From: Flavobacterium tiangeerense
GTDB taxonomy: Bacteria > Bacteroidota > Bacteroidia > Flavobacteriales > Flavobacteriaceae
Direction of reading: 5' to 3'
Assembly: GCF_007830355.1 (NCBI RefSeq)
Contig: NZ_VLKO01000004.1
Location: forward strand, 186,001-250,000
Length of the DNA stretch: 64,000 nt
Shown here: piece by piece, positions 28,390 to 36,971 of the stretch
How positions within the stretch are numbered: position 1 is the stretch's first letter
Layout: each line of letters opens with the position of its first letter
The notes under the pieces: generated by a model
Database searches by the model: none
Told to the model about the DNA's origin: nothing
Seen by the model: only the letters and a program-made list of their open reading frames with translations
Position numbers and translations under genes: made by a program

Positions 28390-29028
28390 ATGTCATTAGT
28401 AGGTAAAAAATTTCCAAGTATTGCAGTAGACGCCATCTCTGAAATGGGTGATAATTTAAAAATAAATATTTTTGAAGAGGCTACAAACAACAACAAAAAA
28501 GTATTGTTGTTTTGGTATCCAAAAGATTTTACTTTTGTTTGTCCAACTGAATTACACGCTTTTCAAGCAGCATTACCTGAATTTGAAAAAAGAAATACAA
28601 TTGTAATTGGTGCATCTTGCGATACTAACGAAGTGCATTTTGCATGGTTGAACACACCAAAAAACAACGGTGGAATTGAAGGTGTTACTTACCCAATTCT
28701 TGCTGATACAAACAGAAACCTTTCTAACATTTTAGGTATTTTAGATATAGAATCAACTGGATACAGCGAAGAAACAGATTCAATCATCATTGAAGGATCA
28801 AATGTTACTTACAGAGCTACTTATTTAATTGACGAGACTGGTAAAATTTTTCACGAAAGTGTTAACGATATGCCACTTGGTCGTAACGTAAACGAATACT
28901 TACGTATGGTAGACGCTTATACACACATCCAAGAAAAAGGTGAAGTATGTCCTGCTAACTGGGAAGCTGGTAAAGAAGCAATGAGTGCTGATAGAATTAG
29001 TACTGCTGAATACTTGAGTTTAAACTAA
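28390..29028 (+). CDS. 2-Cys peroxiredoxin (AhpC/TSA family)
   Basis: A 212-residue peroxiredoxin that reduces H2O2, organic peroxides and peroxynitrite. The peroxidatic Cys lies in DFTFVCPTELHAFQ (about residue 50) and the resolving Cys in GEVCPANWEAGK near residue 195, the arrangement of typical 2-Cys AhpC/Prx1 enzymes. The catalytic Thr and the conserved Arg (NVTYRATYLID) are present. It is followed at 86 bp by a thioredoxin gene, a natural electron donor, and then by a small conserved protein and Tpx, forming a thiol-peroxidase cluster. Confidence 0.95.
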   Translation: MSLVGKKFPSIAVDAISEMGDNLKINIFEEATNNNKKVLLFWYPKDFTFVCPTELHAFQAALPEFEKRNTIVIGASCDTNEVHFAWLNTPKNNGGIEGVTYPILADTNRNLSNILGILDIESTGYSEETDSIIIEGSNVTYRATYLIDETGKIFHESVNDMPLGRNVNEYLRMVDAYTHIQEKGEVCPANWEAGKEAMSADRISTAEYLSLN

Positions 29029-29114
29029 TATCAATACAATATCAATTGCAATTTCGAATTTCATTTAAAAAAAATTGAAATTTGAAATTGCAATTGAATT
29101 TTAAATAAAAAAAT

Positions 29115-29423
29115 ATGTTAATCGAATTAACCGATGATACGCTTAAAGATTTAATTGCAAAAGAGGAAAAAGTGGTAGTTCAATTTTCTGCTTCTTGGTG
29201 TGGAAACTGTCGTATCATGAAACCAAAGTTTAAGAAATTAGCTTCGGAAAATGAAACGATAACTTTCGCTCTTGTTGATGCTGAAAATTTTCCAGAATCA
29301 AGAAAACTAGCTAACGTGAGCAATTTACCAACATTTGCAACATTTGTAAACGGACAATTGGTAAACGAAACTCAGACCAATAAAGCCGAAGTTTTAAACG
29401 AATTGGTAAAAGAAATAGTGTAA
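29115..29423 (+). CDS. Thioredoxin
   Basis: A 102-residue thioredoxin-fold protein at single-domain length. The active site is WCGNC (about residue 29-33), not the common WCGPC, so its redox potential may differ slightly. The cis-Pro loop SNLPTFATF is present. It has no signal peptide, so it acts in the cytoplasm. Position between two peroxidase genes suggests that it reduces those enzymes, which is inference from context. Confidence 0.93.
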   Translation: MLIELTDDTLKDLIAKEEKVVVQFSASWCGNCRIMKPKFKKLASENETITFALVDAENFPESRKLANVSNLPTFATFVNGQLVNETQTNKAEVLNELVKEIV

Positions 29424-29533
29424 TTATTTTTTTTAGTTTAAAATTTAAAATTTCCATGCATTATCTATAAGTCTAATGCCAATGTAATTTAGAATATTAT
29501 ACTTTAAAATCAGACACTTAAAATTTATAAAAA

Positions 29534-29791
29534 ATGAAACTACCCGTTATAAAACATTTAACTCAATTTATTGAAGAAAATGACGAAGACTTTTTAATTG
29601 AAACCATTGACGTTCTTGAATCTATGACTGAGATTTCGTCCTTAAAAGATGAAGAGCTAGATGTTATAGGAGAGTTAATTTCAAATATGTATGGTGCTTT
29701 AGAAGTCCACAAACTTGTTAAAAATGGCACTGATAAAAAAGAAGCTTTAAACTCCTTCATGAAACGAGTTTTAGGCTCTATTGATAAATAA
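29534..29791 (+). CDS. Small conserved protein of the thioredoxin/peroxidase cluster
   Basis: An 85-residue acidic, mostly helical protein beginning MKLPVIKHLTQFIEENDEDF. It has no Cys, no signal and no membrane segment. From memory, similar short proteins (a DUF6952-like family) occur next to thioredoxin genes in Flavobacteriaceae; I cannot verify the family number here. A strong terminator follows, so it is probably the last gene of the peroxiredoxin-thioredoxin unit. The function is unknown. Confidence 0.75.
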   Translation: MKLPVIKHLTQFIEENDEDFLIETIDVLESMTEISSLKDEELDVIGELISNMYGALEVHKLVKNGTDKKEALNSFMKRVLGSIDK

Positions 29792-29812
29792 TCAGTACTA
29801 AAATAAGAATAT

Positions 29813-29843
29813 AACGCACACTTTTTAGGGTGCGTTTTTTTTT
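29813..29843 (+). terminator. Hairpin terminator after the redox unit
   Basis: AACGCAC and GTGCGTT pair around a short loop, followed by a run of nine or more T. It separates the small conserved gene from tpx. Confidence 0.8.
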
Positions 29844-29930
29844 GGTTAAACCAAAAAAAATACAAGATTAATTATAAAAAAACATCAATTTTAGAACTGT
29901 CAATGCATCATTATTCTTAAATAAATTTCA

Positions 29931-29938
29931 TACTTTTG
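29931..29938 (+). promoter_or_regulatory. Candidate -7 element of tpx
   Basis: TACTTTTG is an exact TAnnTTTG match 23 bases before the tpx start codon and downstream of a terminator. Confidence 0.5.
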
Positions 29939-29961
29939 AACTTCATAAAAAAACAATAAAC

Positions 29962-30459
29962 ATGGCTACAATAACATTAGGGGGAAATCCAATACACACT
30001 TCGGGCGAATTACCAACTATAGGAAGTAAAATCGCTGATTTCAAATTAGTTAAAACTGATTTATCAGTTGCTTCATTACAAGATTTTACAGGTAAAAAAT
30101 TAGTTTTAAACATTTTTCCAAGTATAGATACAGGAACTTGTGCAGCATCTGTTAGAAAATTTAATGAAAGTGCAAGTGCCCTTGAAAACACAACTGTATT
30201 ATGTATTTCAAGAGATTTACCATTTGCACAAAAACGTTTTTGTGGTGCTGAAGGATTAGAGAATGTAGTAAATTTATCTGATTTTACCGAAGGTAGTTTT
30301 GGTAAAACAAACGGTTTAGAAATTACTGATGGTCCACTTGCTGGCTTACACTCAAGAGTGATCATTGTTGTTGATGAAAATGGAGTGATTACACATACAG
30401 AACAAGTAGCTGAAATAGCTGACGAACCTAATTATGAAGCAGCTTTAAGCGTTCTATAA
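29962..30459 (+). CDS. tpx: Thiol peroxidase
   Basis: A 165-residue atypical 2-Cys peroxiredoxin of the Tpx group, at the usual length. The peroxidatic Cys is in PSIDTGTCAASVRKFN (about residue 60), and the resolving Cys follows in LPFAQKRFCGAEGLENV (about residue 94). It reduces peroxides, especially alkyl peroxides, with thioredoxin. A dgkA gene starts 10 bp later, so the two are probably cotranscribed, possibly together with ftsK. Confidence 0.95.
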   Translation: MATITLGGNPIHTSGELPTIGSKIADFKLVKTDLSVASLQDFTGKKLVLNIFPSIDTGTCAASVRKFNESASALENTTVLCISRDLPFAQKRFCGAEGLENVVNLSDFTEGSFGKTNGLEITDGPLAGLHSRVIIVVDENGVITHTEQVAEIADEPNYEAALSVL

Positions 30460-30469
30460 AACTTACTTA

Positions 30470-30844
30470 ATGGAGTTCAAAAAAGACAATACTTTTTTTA
30501 CAGGGAGATTAAAAAGTTTTCGTTTTGCTTTTAATGGCGCAACCAAATTAATACGAACAGAACACAGCATTATGGTACAATGTTTCCTTGGAGTCATTGT
30601 AACCATAGCTGGTTTTTATTTTGGTATTTCAAAAACGGAATGGTTAATACAAACCCTAGCTATAGGTATGGTAATAAGCATAGAAGGGTTAAATACTGCG
30701 GTAGAAAAGATTGCTGATTTTATACATCCTAATTTTCATGAAAAAATTGGGTTTATCAAAGATATTGCTGCTGGTGCTGTTTTCTTTGCCGCAATCACAG
30801 CATTTGTTATTGGGCTAATTATTTACATCCCGTTTCTTTTCTAG
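30470..30844 (+). CDS. dgkA: Diacylglycerol kinase / undecaprenol kinase family protein
   Basis: A 124-residue integral membrane protein with three helices, the size of prokaryotic DgkA. The signature is IEGLNTAVEKIADFIHPNFHEKIGFIKDIAAGAVFF with its Glu, Asn and Asp active-site residues. The N-terminal FTGRLKSFRFAFNGA is typical of the Gram-positive-like undecaprenol kinase branch, so the substrate may be undecaprenol or diacylglycerol. It lies between tpx and ftsK with short gaps, suggesting an envelope-linked operon. Confidence 0.9.
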   Translation: MEFKKDNTFFTGRLKSFRFAFNGATKLIRTEHSIMVQCFLGVIVTIAGFYFGISKTEWLIQTLAIGMVISIEGLNTAVEKIADFIHPNFHEKIGFIKDIAAGAVFFAAITAFVIGLIIYIPFLF

Positions 30845-30863
30845 GTAATTTATAAATACATCA

Positions 30864-33308
30864 ATGGCAAAAACAGTAAAAGCACCTATCAATAAAAAGA
30901 AGGAAACTACTTCTACGAGCACCCAAAAAATCCAAATTTCTAAACAACAGAAAATAGTTTTTGGCACCATGCTAGTACTATTCTCTGTGGCCTTGTTATT
31001 GGCCTTTATTTCATTTTTCATTTACGGACAGCAAGATCAAAGTGCAGTTCAAGAAATAACTAATAGAGAAGAACTTGTTCAAAACTGGCTTGGTAAATTT
31101 GGAGCATTATTAGCAGACACTTTTGTTTATAAAGGCTTTGGTGTTGCTTCTTTTATATTTGTTCGCTTATTTTTCTTATCAGGTATGTATCTTATTGTGG
31201 GAATTCCCGTTAAGAGATTAAAGAATATTTGGTTTTGGGACTTATTTGCAATTATTGTGCTATCAATTCTTTTTGGCTTTTTTGCTACTTCACTACCAGA
31301 ATTAGGAGGTATTATTGGGTATGAACTCAATTTATTCTTACAAGATTATTTGGGTAAAACAGGAACCTTGCTTACCTTAATTTTCGGATTAGTGATTTAT
31401 ATCATTTTCAAAATGAAACTTTCGCCGGAAACCATTCAATCCTTTTTTGATAAATCTAAAGAGAGTACAATAGACTCAATAAATTCTTCAACAAAAAATG
31501 AATCCAATAGTAATTACAACTTGGAGGAATTTGCTGTTGACGAAGAAGAAAAAGATGATATTCATTTAAAAACGAATGGAAATCAGTTTGAAATTAATAA
31601 AGAAGCGCTTAAACCTACTATCAACAATGCATCTGATCTGATAAGGGAACCTGTAACAAAACCACTATCAATGGTTGTTTCGCCTCAAAGGGAACCTGAA
31701 ATCATTAAAAATACCGAAGATACTTTTGTTATTGAAAAAGCTGCTGAAGAAGATATCATTGAAGAGAATCTTGCTTCAAGACTTGTGGCTGATTTTGGAT
31801 TATTTGATCCAACTCTTGATTTATCAAATTATAAATTTCCTGTAATTGATTTACTAAAAGAATATTCAACAGGAGGAATTACAATCAACCAGGAAGAACT
31901 GGAAGAAAATAAAAACAGAATTGTAGATACCTTGCGCAATTACAAAATAGAAATTGCACAAATAAAAGCTACCGTAGGCCCATCGGTTACATTATATGAA
32001 ATTGTACCTGAGGCTGGAATTAGAATATCAAAAATCAAAAGTCTTGAAGACGATATCGCCTTGTCTTTATCCGCTTTAGGAATACGTATTATTGCTCCTA
32101 TCCCAGGAAAAGGAACTATTGGTATTGAAGTACCCAATAAGAATCCTACTATGGTTTCTATGAAAAGTGTCATTGGCTCAGCCAAATTTCAAGAGGCTGA
32201 AATGGAATTGCCTATCGCACTAGGAAAAACTATTTCTAATGAAACTTTTGTTGTGGATTTAGCCAAAATGCCGCACTTATTGATGGCAGGTGCTACTGGA
32301 CAAGGAAAATCAGTTGGGTTAAATGCGGTTTTAACATCATTATTGTACAAAAAACATCCAGCAGAAGTAAAATTTGTATTGGTTGATCCAAAAAAAGTAG
32401 AACTTACTCTTTTTAATAAAATAGAAAGACATTATTTAGCTAAACTCCCTGATATGGATGATGCTATTATAACAGATAATGCTAAAGTTGTAAATACTTT
32501 AAACTCTCTCTGTGTAGAAATGGATAATCGGTATTCCTTATTGAAGGATGCGATGGTAAGAAATATCAAAGAGTACAACGACAAATTTAAGGCGAGAAAA
32601 TTGAATCCAGAAAATGGACACCGATTTTTACCCTACATTGTTCTTGTTGTAGATGAATTTGCCGATTTGATCATGACTGCAGGTAAAGAAGTTGAAGTCC
32701 CTATTGCACGACTGGCTCAATTAGCCCGAGCTATTGGAATACATTTAATCATAGCAACTCAGCGTCCATCGGTAAATGTAATTACGGGTTTAATAAAAGC
32801 CAATTTCCCTGCGAGAATTGCATTTAGAGTAACTTCAAAAATTGATTCAAGAACAATTCTGGATACACAAGGAGCTGATCAGTTGATTGGACGTGGAGAT
32901 ATGTTATACACAAATGGTAATGATGTAGTTCGTGTACAATGTGCATTTATTGACACGCCAGAAGTTGAAAAAATAACAGAATTTATTGGAGCTCAAAAAG
33001 CCTATGCTACTGCGTATTTGCTCCCAGAGTTTATTGGAGAAGAAAGTGGCATTAATCTTGATATAGATATTTCTGAAAGAGATACGCTTTTCAGGGAAGC
33101 TGCAGAGATTATTGTCAATGCACAACAAGGTTCGGCTTCACTACTCCAACGAAAATTAAAATTAGGATACAACAGAGCCGGTAGACTTATTGATCAATTA
33201 GAAGCTGCTGGTATAGTTGGACCATTTGAAGGAAGTAAAGCAAGAAGCGTAAACATACTTGATATGAGTTCTCTAGATCAATTTTTCAACAATGAACAAA
33301 ATAATTAA
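30864..33308 (+). CDS. ftsK: DNA translocase FtsK
   Basis: An 814-residue FtsK/SpoIIIE translocase. The N-terminal membrane domain has about four helices (from about residue 33 to 190), then a short acidic linker, then the motor. The motor shows the Walker A motif GATGQGKSVGLNA near residue 476, the Walker B-like VLVVDEFADLIM, and the C-terminal gamma winged-helix (LLQRKLKLGYNRAGRLIDQLE) that reads KOPS-like sequences. It moves chromosome ends through the closing septum and activates dimer resolution. LolA and an LptF-like permease are encoded directly downstream. Confidence 0.96.
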   Translation: MAKTVKAPINKKKETTSTSTQKIQISKQQKIVFGTMLVLFSVALLLAFISFFIYGQQDQSAVQEITNREELVQNWLGKFGALLADTFVYKGFGVASFIFVRLFFLSGMYLIVGIPVKRLKNIWFWDLFAIIVLSILFGFFATSLPELGGIIGYELNLFLQDYLGKTGTLLTLIFGLVIYIIFKMKLSPETIQSFFDKSKESTIDSINSSTKNESNSNYNLEEFAVDEEEKDDIHLKTNGNQFEINKEALKPTINNASDLIREPVTKPLSMVVSPQREPEIIKNTEDTFVIEKAAEEDIIEENLASRLVADFGLFDPTLDLSNYKFPVIDLLKEYSTGGITINQEELEENKNRIVDTLRNYKIEIAQIKATVGPSVTLYEIVPEAGIRISKIKSLEDDIALSLSALGIRIIAPIPGKGTIGIEVPNKNPTMVSMKSVIGSAKFQEAEMELPIALGKTISNETFVVDLAKMPHLLMAGATGQGKSVGLNAVLTSLLYKKHPAEVKFVLVDPKKVELTLFNKIERHYLAKLPDMDDAIITDNAKVVNTLNSLCVEMDNRYSLLKDAMVRNIKEYNDKFKARKLNPENGHRFLPYIVLVVDEFADLIMTAGKEVEVPIARLAQLARAIGIHLIIATQRPSVNVITGLIKANFPARIAFRVTSKIDSRTILDTQGADQLIGRGDMLYTNGNDVVRVQCAFIDTPEVEKITEFIGAQKAYATAYLLPEFIGEESGINLDIDISERDTLFREAAEIIVNAQQGSASLLQRKLKLGYNRAGRLIDQLEAAGIVGPFEGSKARSVNILDMSSLDQFFNNEQNN

Positions 33309-33311
33309 AAC

Positions 33312-34001
33312 ATGAAATTAAACGCTTTGAAAACAAAAAAGATTGAGATGAAAACTTTTAGTTCAAAAATCATCACTTTTTGTATACTTTTTTTACTTAC
33401 TATTTCAGTTTCTGCTCAGGATAAAAAAGCTAAAGATTTACTTGATCAAGTAACAACAAAAGTTAAAAGTTACAATAACATCACTATCGATTTTAAATAT
33501 TCCCTTAACAACTCTAAGGAAAATATTAACCAAGATAGCAAGGGAAATGTTACGATGAAAGGAAATCAATATGTATTGAATTTCATGGGAGTTACTAAAG
33601 TTTTTGATGGAAAAAAAACATATACCATAGTACCCGAGGATGAAGAAATTACAATTTCAACTGTAAATGAAAAAGATGACAATGCCATAACACCATCAAA
33701 AATGTTAACCTTTTTTAATTCAGGTTATAAATACACGATGGATATTGTTCAAAATGTTAAGGGTAGAAAAATTCAATATATAAAATTAGTACCTGTAAGT
33801 ACAAAAGATCAAAGAAAAGAGGTTTTATTGGGTATTGATATTCAAACGAAACACATTTATAATCTTATTGAAATAGGTAAAAAAGGAACAAAAACCACAT
33901 TAACCGTTAATTCTTTTAAAACCAATCAACCTTTGTCAAAAAATCAATTTACCTTTGCGGCAAGTAAATATCCAAATTACTACATCAACAAATTAGATTA
34001 A
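33312..34001 (+). CDS. lolA: LolA-like outer-membrane lipoprotein carrier protein
   Basis: A protein of up to 229 residues. ATG at 33312 and ATG at 33348 are both possible; the second gives a cleaner signal peptide (MKTFSSKIITFCILFLL and SVSAQ). The mature part matches LolA: DLLDQVTTKVKSYNNITIDFKY and GNVTMKGNQYVLNFMG. LolA ferries lipoproteins across the periplasm from LolCDE to the outer membrane. It starts 3 bp after ftsK, an order found widely in Bacteroidota, so the two are cotranscribed. Confidence 0.88.
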   Translation: MKLNALKTKKIEMKTFSSKIITFCILFLLTISVSAQDKKAKDLLDQVTTKVKSYNNITIDFKYSLNNSKENINQDSKGNVTMKGNQYVLNFMGVTKVFDGKKTYTIVPEDEEITISTVNEKDDNAITPSKMLTFFNSGYKYTMDIVQNVKGRKIQYIKLVPVSTKDQRKEVLLGIDIQTKHIYNLIEIGKKGTKTTLTVNSFKTNQPLSKNQFTFAASKYPNYYINKLD

Positions 34002-34009
34002 TGCACTAG

Positions 34010-35446
34010 GTGAAAATTCTTGACAAATACTTATTAAAAACGTTCCTGACTACATTTACAACTGTATTTGTAATCTTATTTTTTATTTTTATTTTACAAA
34101 CCGTTTGGTTATTTATATCAGAATTAGCGGGTAAAGATTTAGACCTAGTAATGGTTATTAAATTTTTAGCCTTTGCGATGCCTCGTATAGTTCCGCTCGT
34201 ATTACCATTATCTATTTTACTAGCTTCAATAATGACGTTTGGGAATCTTGCTGAAAATTATGAATTTGCAGCCATGAAATCCTCTGGAATATCACTACAA
34301 AGAGCCATGAGAATGCTAACAATTTTTATCATATTGTTGAGCATCATGGCTTTCTTTTTTGCCAACAATGTTATTCCATATGCTGAATATAAGTTTATTA
34401 ATTTCCGTAAAAATATAGCTCAAGTAAAACCAGCACTTGCTATTGCTGAAGGACAATTTAATGATGTAGGGTTTTACAACATTAAAGTCAACAAAAAATC
34501 AGGAAAAGAAGGCAATGAGCTTACAGGAATAACCATTCACAAAAAATCTAAAATTGGTGATGGGAGTAAAACAGTAATAAAAGCCAAAAATGGTTCGTTA
34601 ATAAGTAGTGAAGAATCTAGTATTCTCCAATTAGTTTTAAACGATGGGTATTATTATGAAGATATTGTTCCAAAAAACTATGAAGATAGAAGCAAAATGC
34701 CTTTTGCTAAAAGTTCATTTAAAAAACAAATTATAAATATTGATTTATCAGAGTTGAATAAAACTGACGTCAACGATGCATCGGTAACCAATACCAATAC
34801 GATGTTAACGATAAATGAACTGTCATATACCCTTGATTCTCTAAACAAAAATATTAAAACGGAAGTTAAAAATTTTACAGAAAATCCAACTGCAAGAATA
34901 AATTATCCTGCTCCAAAAGTTTTCCCAAAAACAAAAGTCAAAAAAGAGCTACCTACTGATATTTTGAGTTTGTATACCAATCAGCAAAAATCAGATATTT
35001 TAAAAATAGCAAGTAGCAACATTACCAACACCTCCTACTCTATTGAAACAATTAGAAGTGAAATTTTGAACAAACAAAAAAACATCAACAAACACCTAAT
35101 TGCATTTTACGACAAATTTGTAATTGTATTTGCCTGTTTTTTAATGTTTTTTATTGGTGCACCCCTTGGAGCAATAATTAGAAAAGGTGGTTTAGGATTG
35201 CCAATTGTTTTTGCTGTTCTTATTTTTATAACCTACCATTTCATCAATACATTTGGAAAAAGACTTGCACAAGAAGATGGAATGACTCCTTTTTTAGGAG
35301 CTTGGCTATCCTCTATTATACTAACACCTTTCGCTATATTACTAACCTATCGTGCAACTAACGACATAGGACTTATTAATATGGATGTAATTCTTTTGCC
35401 TTTTCAAAAGTTATTTAAAAAATTATTCCCAACAACACAAAACTAA
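34010..35446 (+). CDS. LptF/LptG family lipopolysaccharide export permease
   Basis: A 478-residue member of the YjgP/YjgQ family, which with LptB extracts lipopolysaccharide from the inner membrane. The start is GTG at 34010, eight bases after lolA. Three N-terminal helices (from KYLLKTFLTTFTTVFVILFF) precede a periplasmic beta domain (about residues 140-360), and three C-terminal helices follow (FACFLMFFIGAPLGAIIRKGG). The periplasmic domain is longer than in E. coli LptF because of an inserted segment of about 70 residues. Whether it corresponds to LptF or LptG cannot be decided here. Confidence 0.9.
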   Translation: MKILDKYLLKTFLTTFTTVFVILFFIFILQTVWLFISELAGKDLDLVMVIKFLAFAMPRIVPLVLPLSILLASIMTFGNLAENYEFAAMKSSGISLQRAMRMLTIFIILLSIMAFFFANNVIPYAEYKFINFRKNIAQVKPALAIAEGQFNDVGFYNIKVNKKSGKEGNELTGITIHKKSKIGDGSKTVIKAKNGSLISSEESSILQLVLNDGYYYEDIVPKNYEDRSKMPFAKSSFKKQIINIDLSELNKTDVNDASVTNTNTMLTINELSYTLDSLNKNIKTEVKNFTENPTARINYPAPKVFPKTKVKKELPTDILSLYTNQQKSDILKIASSNITNTSYSIETIRSEILNKQKNINKHLIAFYDKFVIVFACFLMFFIGAPLGAIIRKGGLGLPIVFAVLIFITYHFINTFGKRLAQEDGMTPFLGAWLSSIILTPFAILLTYRATNDIGLINMDVILLPFQKLFKKLFPTTQN

Positions 35447-35452
35447 CACACA

Positions 35453-36586
35453 ATGAGCTCAAATACAATTCAACTTAACACTATTGAAGAAGCAATAGAA
35501 GACATCAGACAAGGTAAAATAATCATAGTGGTTGATGATGAAGATCGTGAAAACGAAGGTGATTTTTTGGCAGCAGCCGAAATGGTAACACCTGAAATGA
35601 TTAATTTTATGGCTACACACGGACGTGGATTAATTTGTGCGCCATTGACAGAAAACCGTTGTAAAGAATTAGGACTACATGTAATGGTAAGTAATAATAC
35701 AGATCCTATGGAAACTGCATTTACTGTTTCGGTAGATTTAAGAGGAAATGGAGTTACTACGGGAATATCAGCATCTGATAGAGCTAAAACAATTCTTTCA
35801 TTAGTAGATCAAAATACAAAACCACACGACTTAGCTAGACCTGGACATATTTTTCCGCTTATAGCAAAACAAGGTGGTGTATTAAGAAGAACAGGTCATA
35901 CTGAGGCTGCAATTGATTTTGCAAGACTTGCTGGGTTTAAACCTGCCGGTGTCATTGTTGAAATAATGAATGAAGATGGAACTATGGCTCGTCTTCCACA
36001 ATTAGTAGAAGTTGCCAAGAAATTCAATTTAAAATTAGTCTCAATTGAAGCCCTAGTAGCGTATAGAATGCAACATGATAGTTTAATTGTAAAAAAAGAA
36101 GATTTCAATATAGAAACCCGTTTTGGCACTTTTAGATTAAGAGCTTACCAACAAACAACAAACAAGCAAATTCATATTGCCTTAACCAAAGGAACTTGGA
36201 ACTTAGGTGATTCCATACTCACCCGAATTAACTCATCACTTGTGAATAATGATTTATTGGGGACATTAACTAATAATGCCGACCAACAATTAGATGATAT
36301 GTTTAAGGTGATTAATGAAGAAGGAAAAGGGGCATTAATTTTCATAAATCAAGACGTACAATCTTTAAACTTTTTAAATAGATTGAGTGAGTTAAAAGTT
36401 TTGCAGCAAAATGGAACACTGAAAGCACCAAAAATCATTATTGATAGCAAAGATTTTGGTATCGGTGCTCAAATACTACATGATATTGACATTTCAAAAA
36501 TAAGATTAGTAACCAATACGGAAGGCACAAAACGCGTTGGAATGATTGGTTATGGATTAGAAATAACAGAATACGTAAGGTATTAG
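35453..36586 (+). CDS. ribB: 3,4-dihydroxy-2-butanone-4-phosphate synthase with a degenerate GTP cyclohydrolase II domain
   Basis: A 377-residue RibBA-like protein. The N-terminal RibB domain (about 1-205) is intact: VVDDEDRENEGDFLAAAE with the acidic metal site and LRRTGHTEAAIDFARLAG. It makes the four-carbon riboflavin precursor from ribulose 5-phosphate. The C-terminal half aligns in outline with GTP cyclohydrolase II, but where active enzymes have three zinc Cys residues this one reads SSLVNNDLLGTLTNNADQQL, with Leu, Asn and Ala instead. So the second domain is probably not a cyclohydrolase. It is the last core gene before the tRNA-Ser and the island. Confidence 0.92.
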   Translation: MSSNTIQLNTIEEAIEDIRQGKIIIVVDDEDRENEGDFLAAAEMVTPEMINFMATHGRGLICAPLTENRCKELGLHVMVSNNTDPMETAFTVSVDLRGNGVTTGISASDRAKTILSLVDQNTKPHDLARPGHIFPLIAKQGGVLRRTGHTEAAIDFARLAGFKPAGVIVEIMNEDGTMARLPQLVEVAKKFNLKLVSIEALVAYRMQHDSLIVKKEDFNIETRFGTFRLRAYQQTTNKQIHIALTKGTWNLGDSILTRINSSLVNNDLLGTLTNNADQQLDDMFKVINEEGKGALIFINQDVQSLNFLNRLSELKVLQQNGTLKAPKIIIDSKDFGIGAQILHDIDISKIRLVTNTEGTKRVGMIGYGLEITEYVRY

Positions 36587-36691
36587 TTTGTTTTGAAAAA
36601 AAAGTAAAAAATAAATTTATTTGTAACCATAAGATTATGAATATTTTATAAAATAAATCAAAATTATCTTTATTTTTTTTCAGTTATACAC

Positions 36692-36721
36692 TTGCATAAC
36701 CCAAAAAGAGCCTTAAATTTG
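36692..36721 (+). promoter_or_regulatory. Promoter of the first tRNA-Ser gene
   Basis: TTG at 36692-36694 and TAAATTTG at 36714-36721 are separated by 19 bp, the canonical Bacteroidota sigma-A promoter. The tRNA begins 33 bases later. Confidence 0.8.
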
Positions 36722-36753
36722 CAGTCGAAATCATCTAATGAGATCGACATACT

Positions 36754-36838
36754 GGAGAAATGGCAGAGCGGTCGAATGCGGCAGTCTTGAAAACTGTTGA
36801 CTGTAACAGGTCCGGGGGTTCGAATCCCTCTTTCTCCG
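36754..36838 (+). tRNA. tRNA-Ser (anticodon UGA)
   Basis: An 85-base class II tRNA. The acceptor arms GGAGAAA and TTTCTCC pair fully; the anticodon stem GCAGT/ACTGT holds the loop CTTGAAA with anticodon TGA; a variable arm follows and the T-arm has GGTTCGAATCC. The discriminator is G; CCA is not encoded. Its last 17 bases plus CA are repeated at 63508-63526, so this gene served as the integration site of the island and was kept intact. Confidence 0.97.
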
Positions 36839-36840
36839 CA
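36822..36840 (+). other. attL core (tRNA end of the island)
   Basis: The 19-base word GAATCCCTCTTTCTCCGCA at the tRNA 3' end is repeated exactly at 63508-63526. Together with the adjacent inward-lying integrase gene this marks the left end of a tRNA-Ser-integrated element. Confidence 0.88.
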
Positions 36841-36844
36841 TAAT

Positions 36845-36884
36845 GCGGGAAGTCTCTTAAAATAAGGATTTCCCGTTTTTTTTT
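36845..36884 (+). terminator. Hairpin terminator just inside attL
   Basis: GCGGGAA and TTCCCG form a stem followed by a run of T. It lies on the island side of attL, so the element supplies a new terminator for the tRNA-Ser transcript and shields the integrase gene from read-through. Confidence 0.75.
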
Positions 36885-36892
36885 ATTTAAAA

Positions 36893-36910
36893 GTGAACAA
36901 AAAGTGAACA
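36893..36910 (+). repeat. Paired GTGAACA repeats near attL (candidate integrase arm sites)
   Basis: GTGAACAAAAAGTGAACA contains two direct GTGAACA copies 11 bp apart, one helical turn. The near-identical 18-mer occurs at 63410-63427 near attR in the same orientation (17 of 18 bases equal). A partial inverted copy, TGTTC, follows at 36915-36919. This is the layout of arm-type binding sites of tyrosine integrases. Confidence 0.65.
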
Positions 36911-36971
36911 GAAATGTTCTCTAGATTGATTTAATGTCCCCGCAAGCATTTTAATTTTAAAACAAATTAAA

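Noticed and set aside
36893..36910. CRISPR or iteron array formed by GTGAACA repeats
   Set aside because: There are only two copies at each end with 4-bp spacing; no array and no replication gene.
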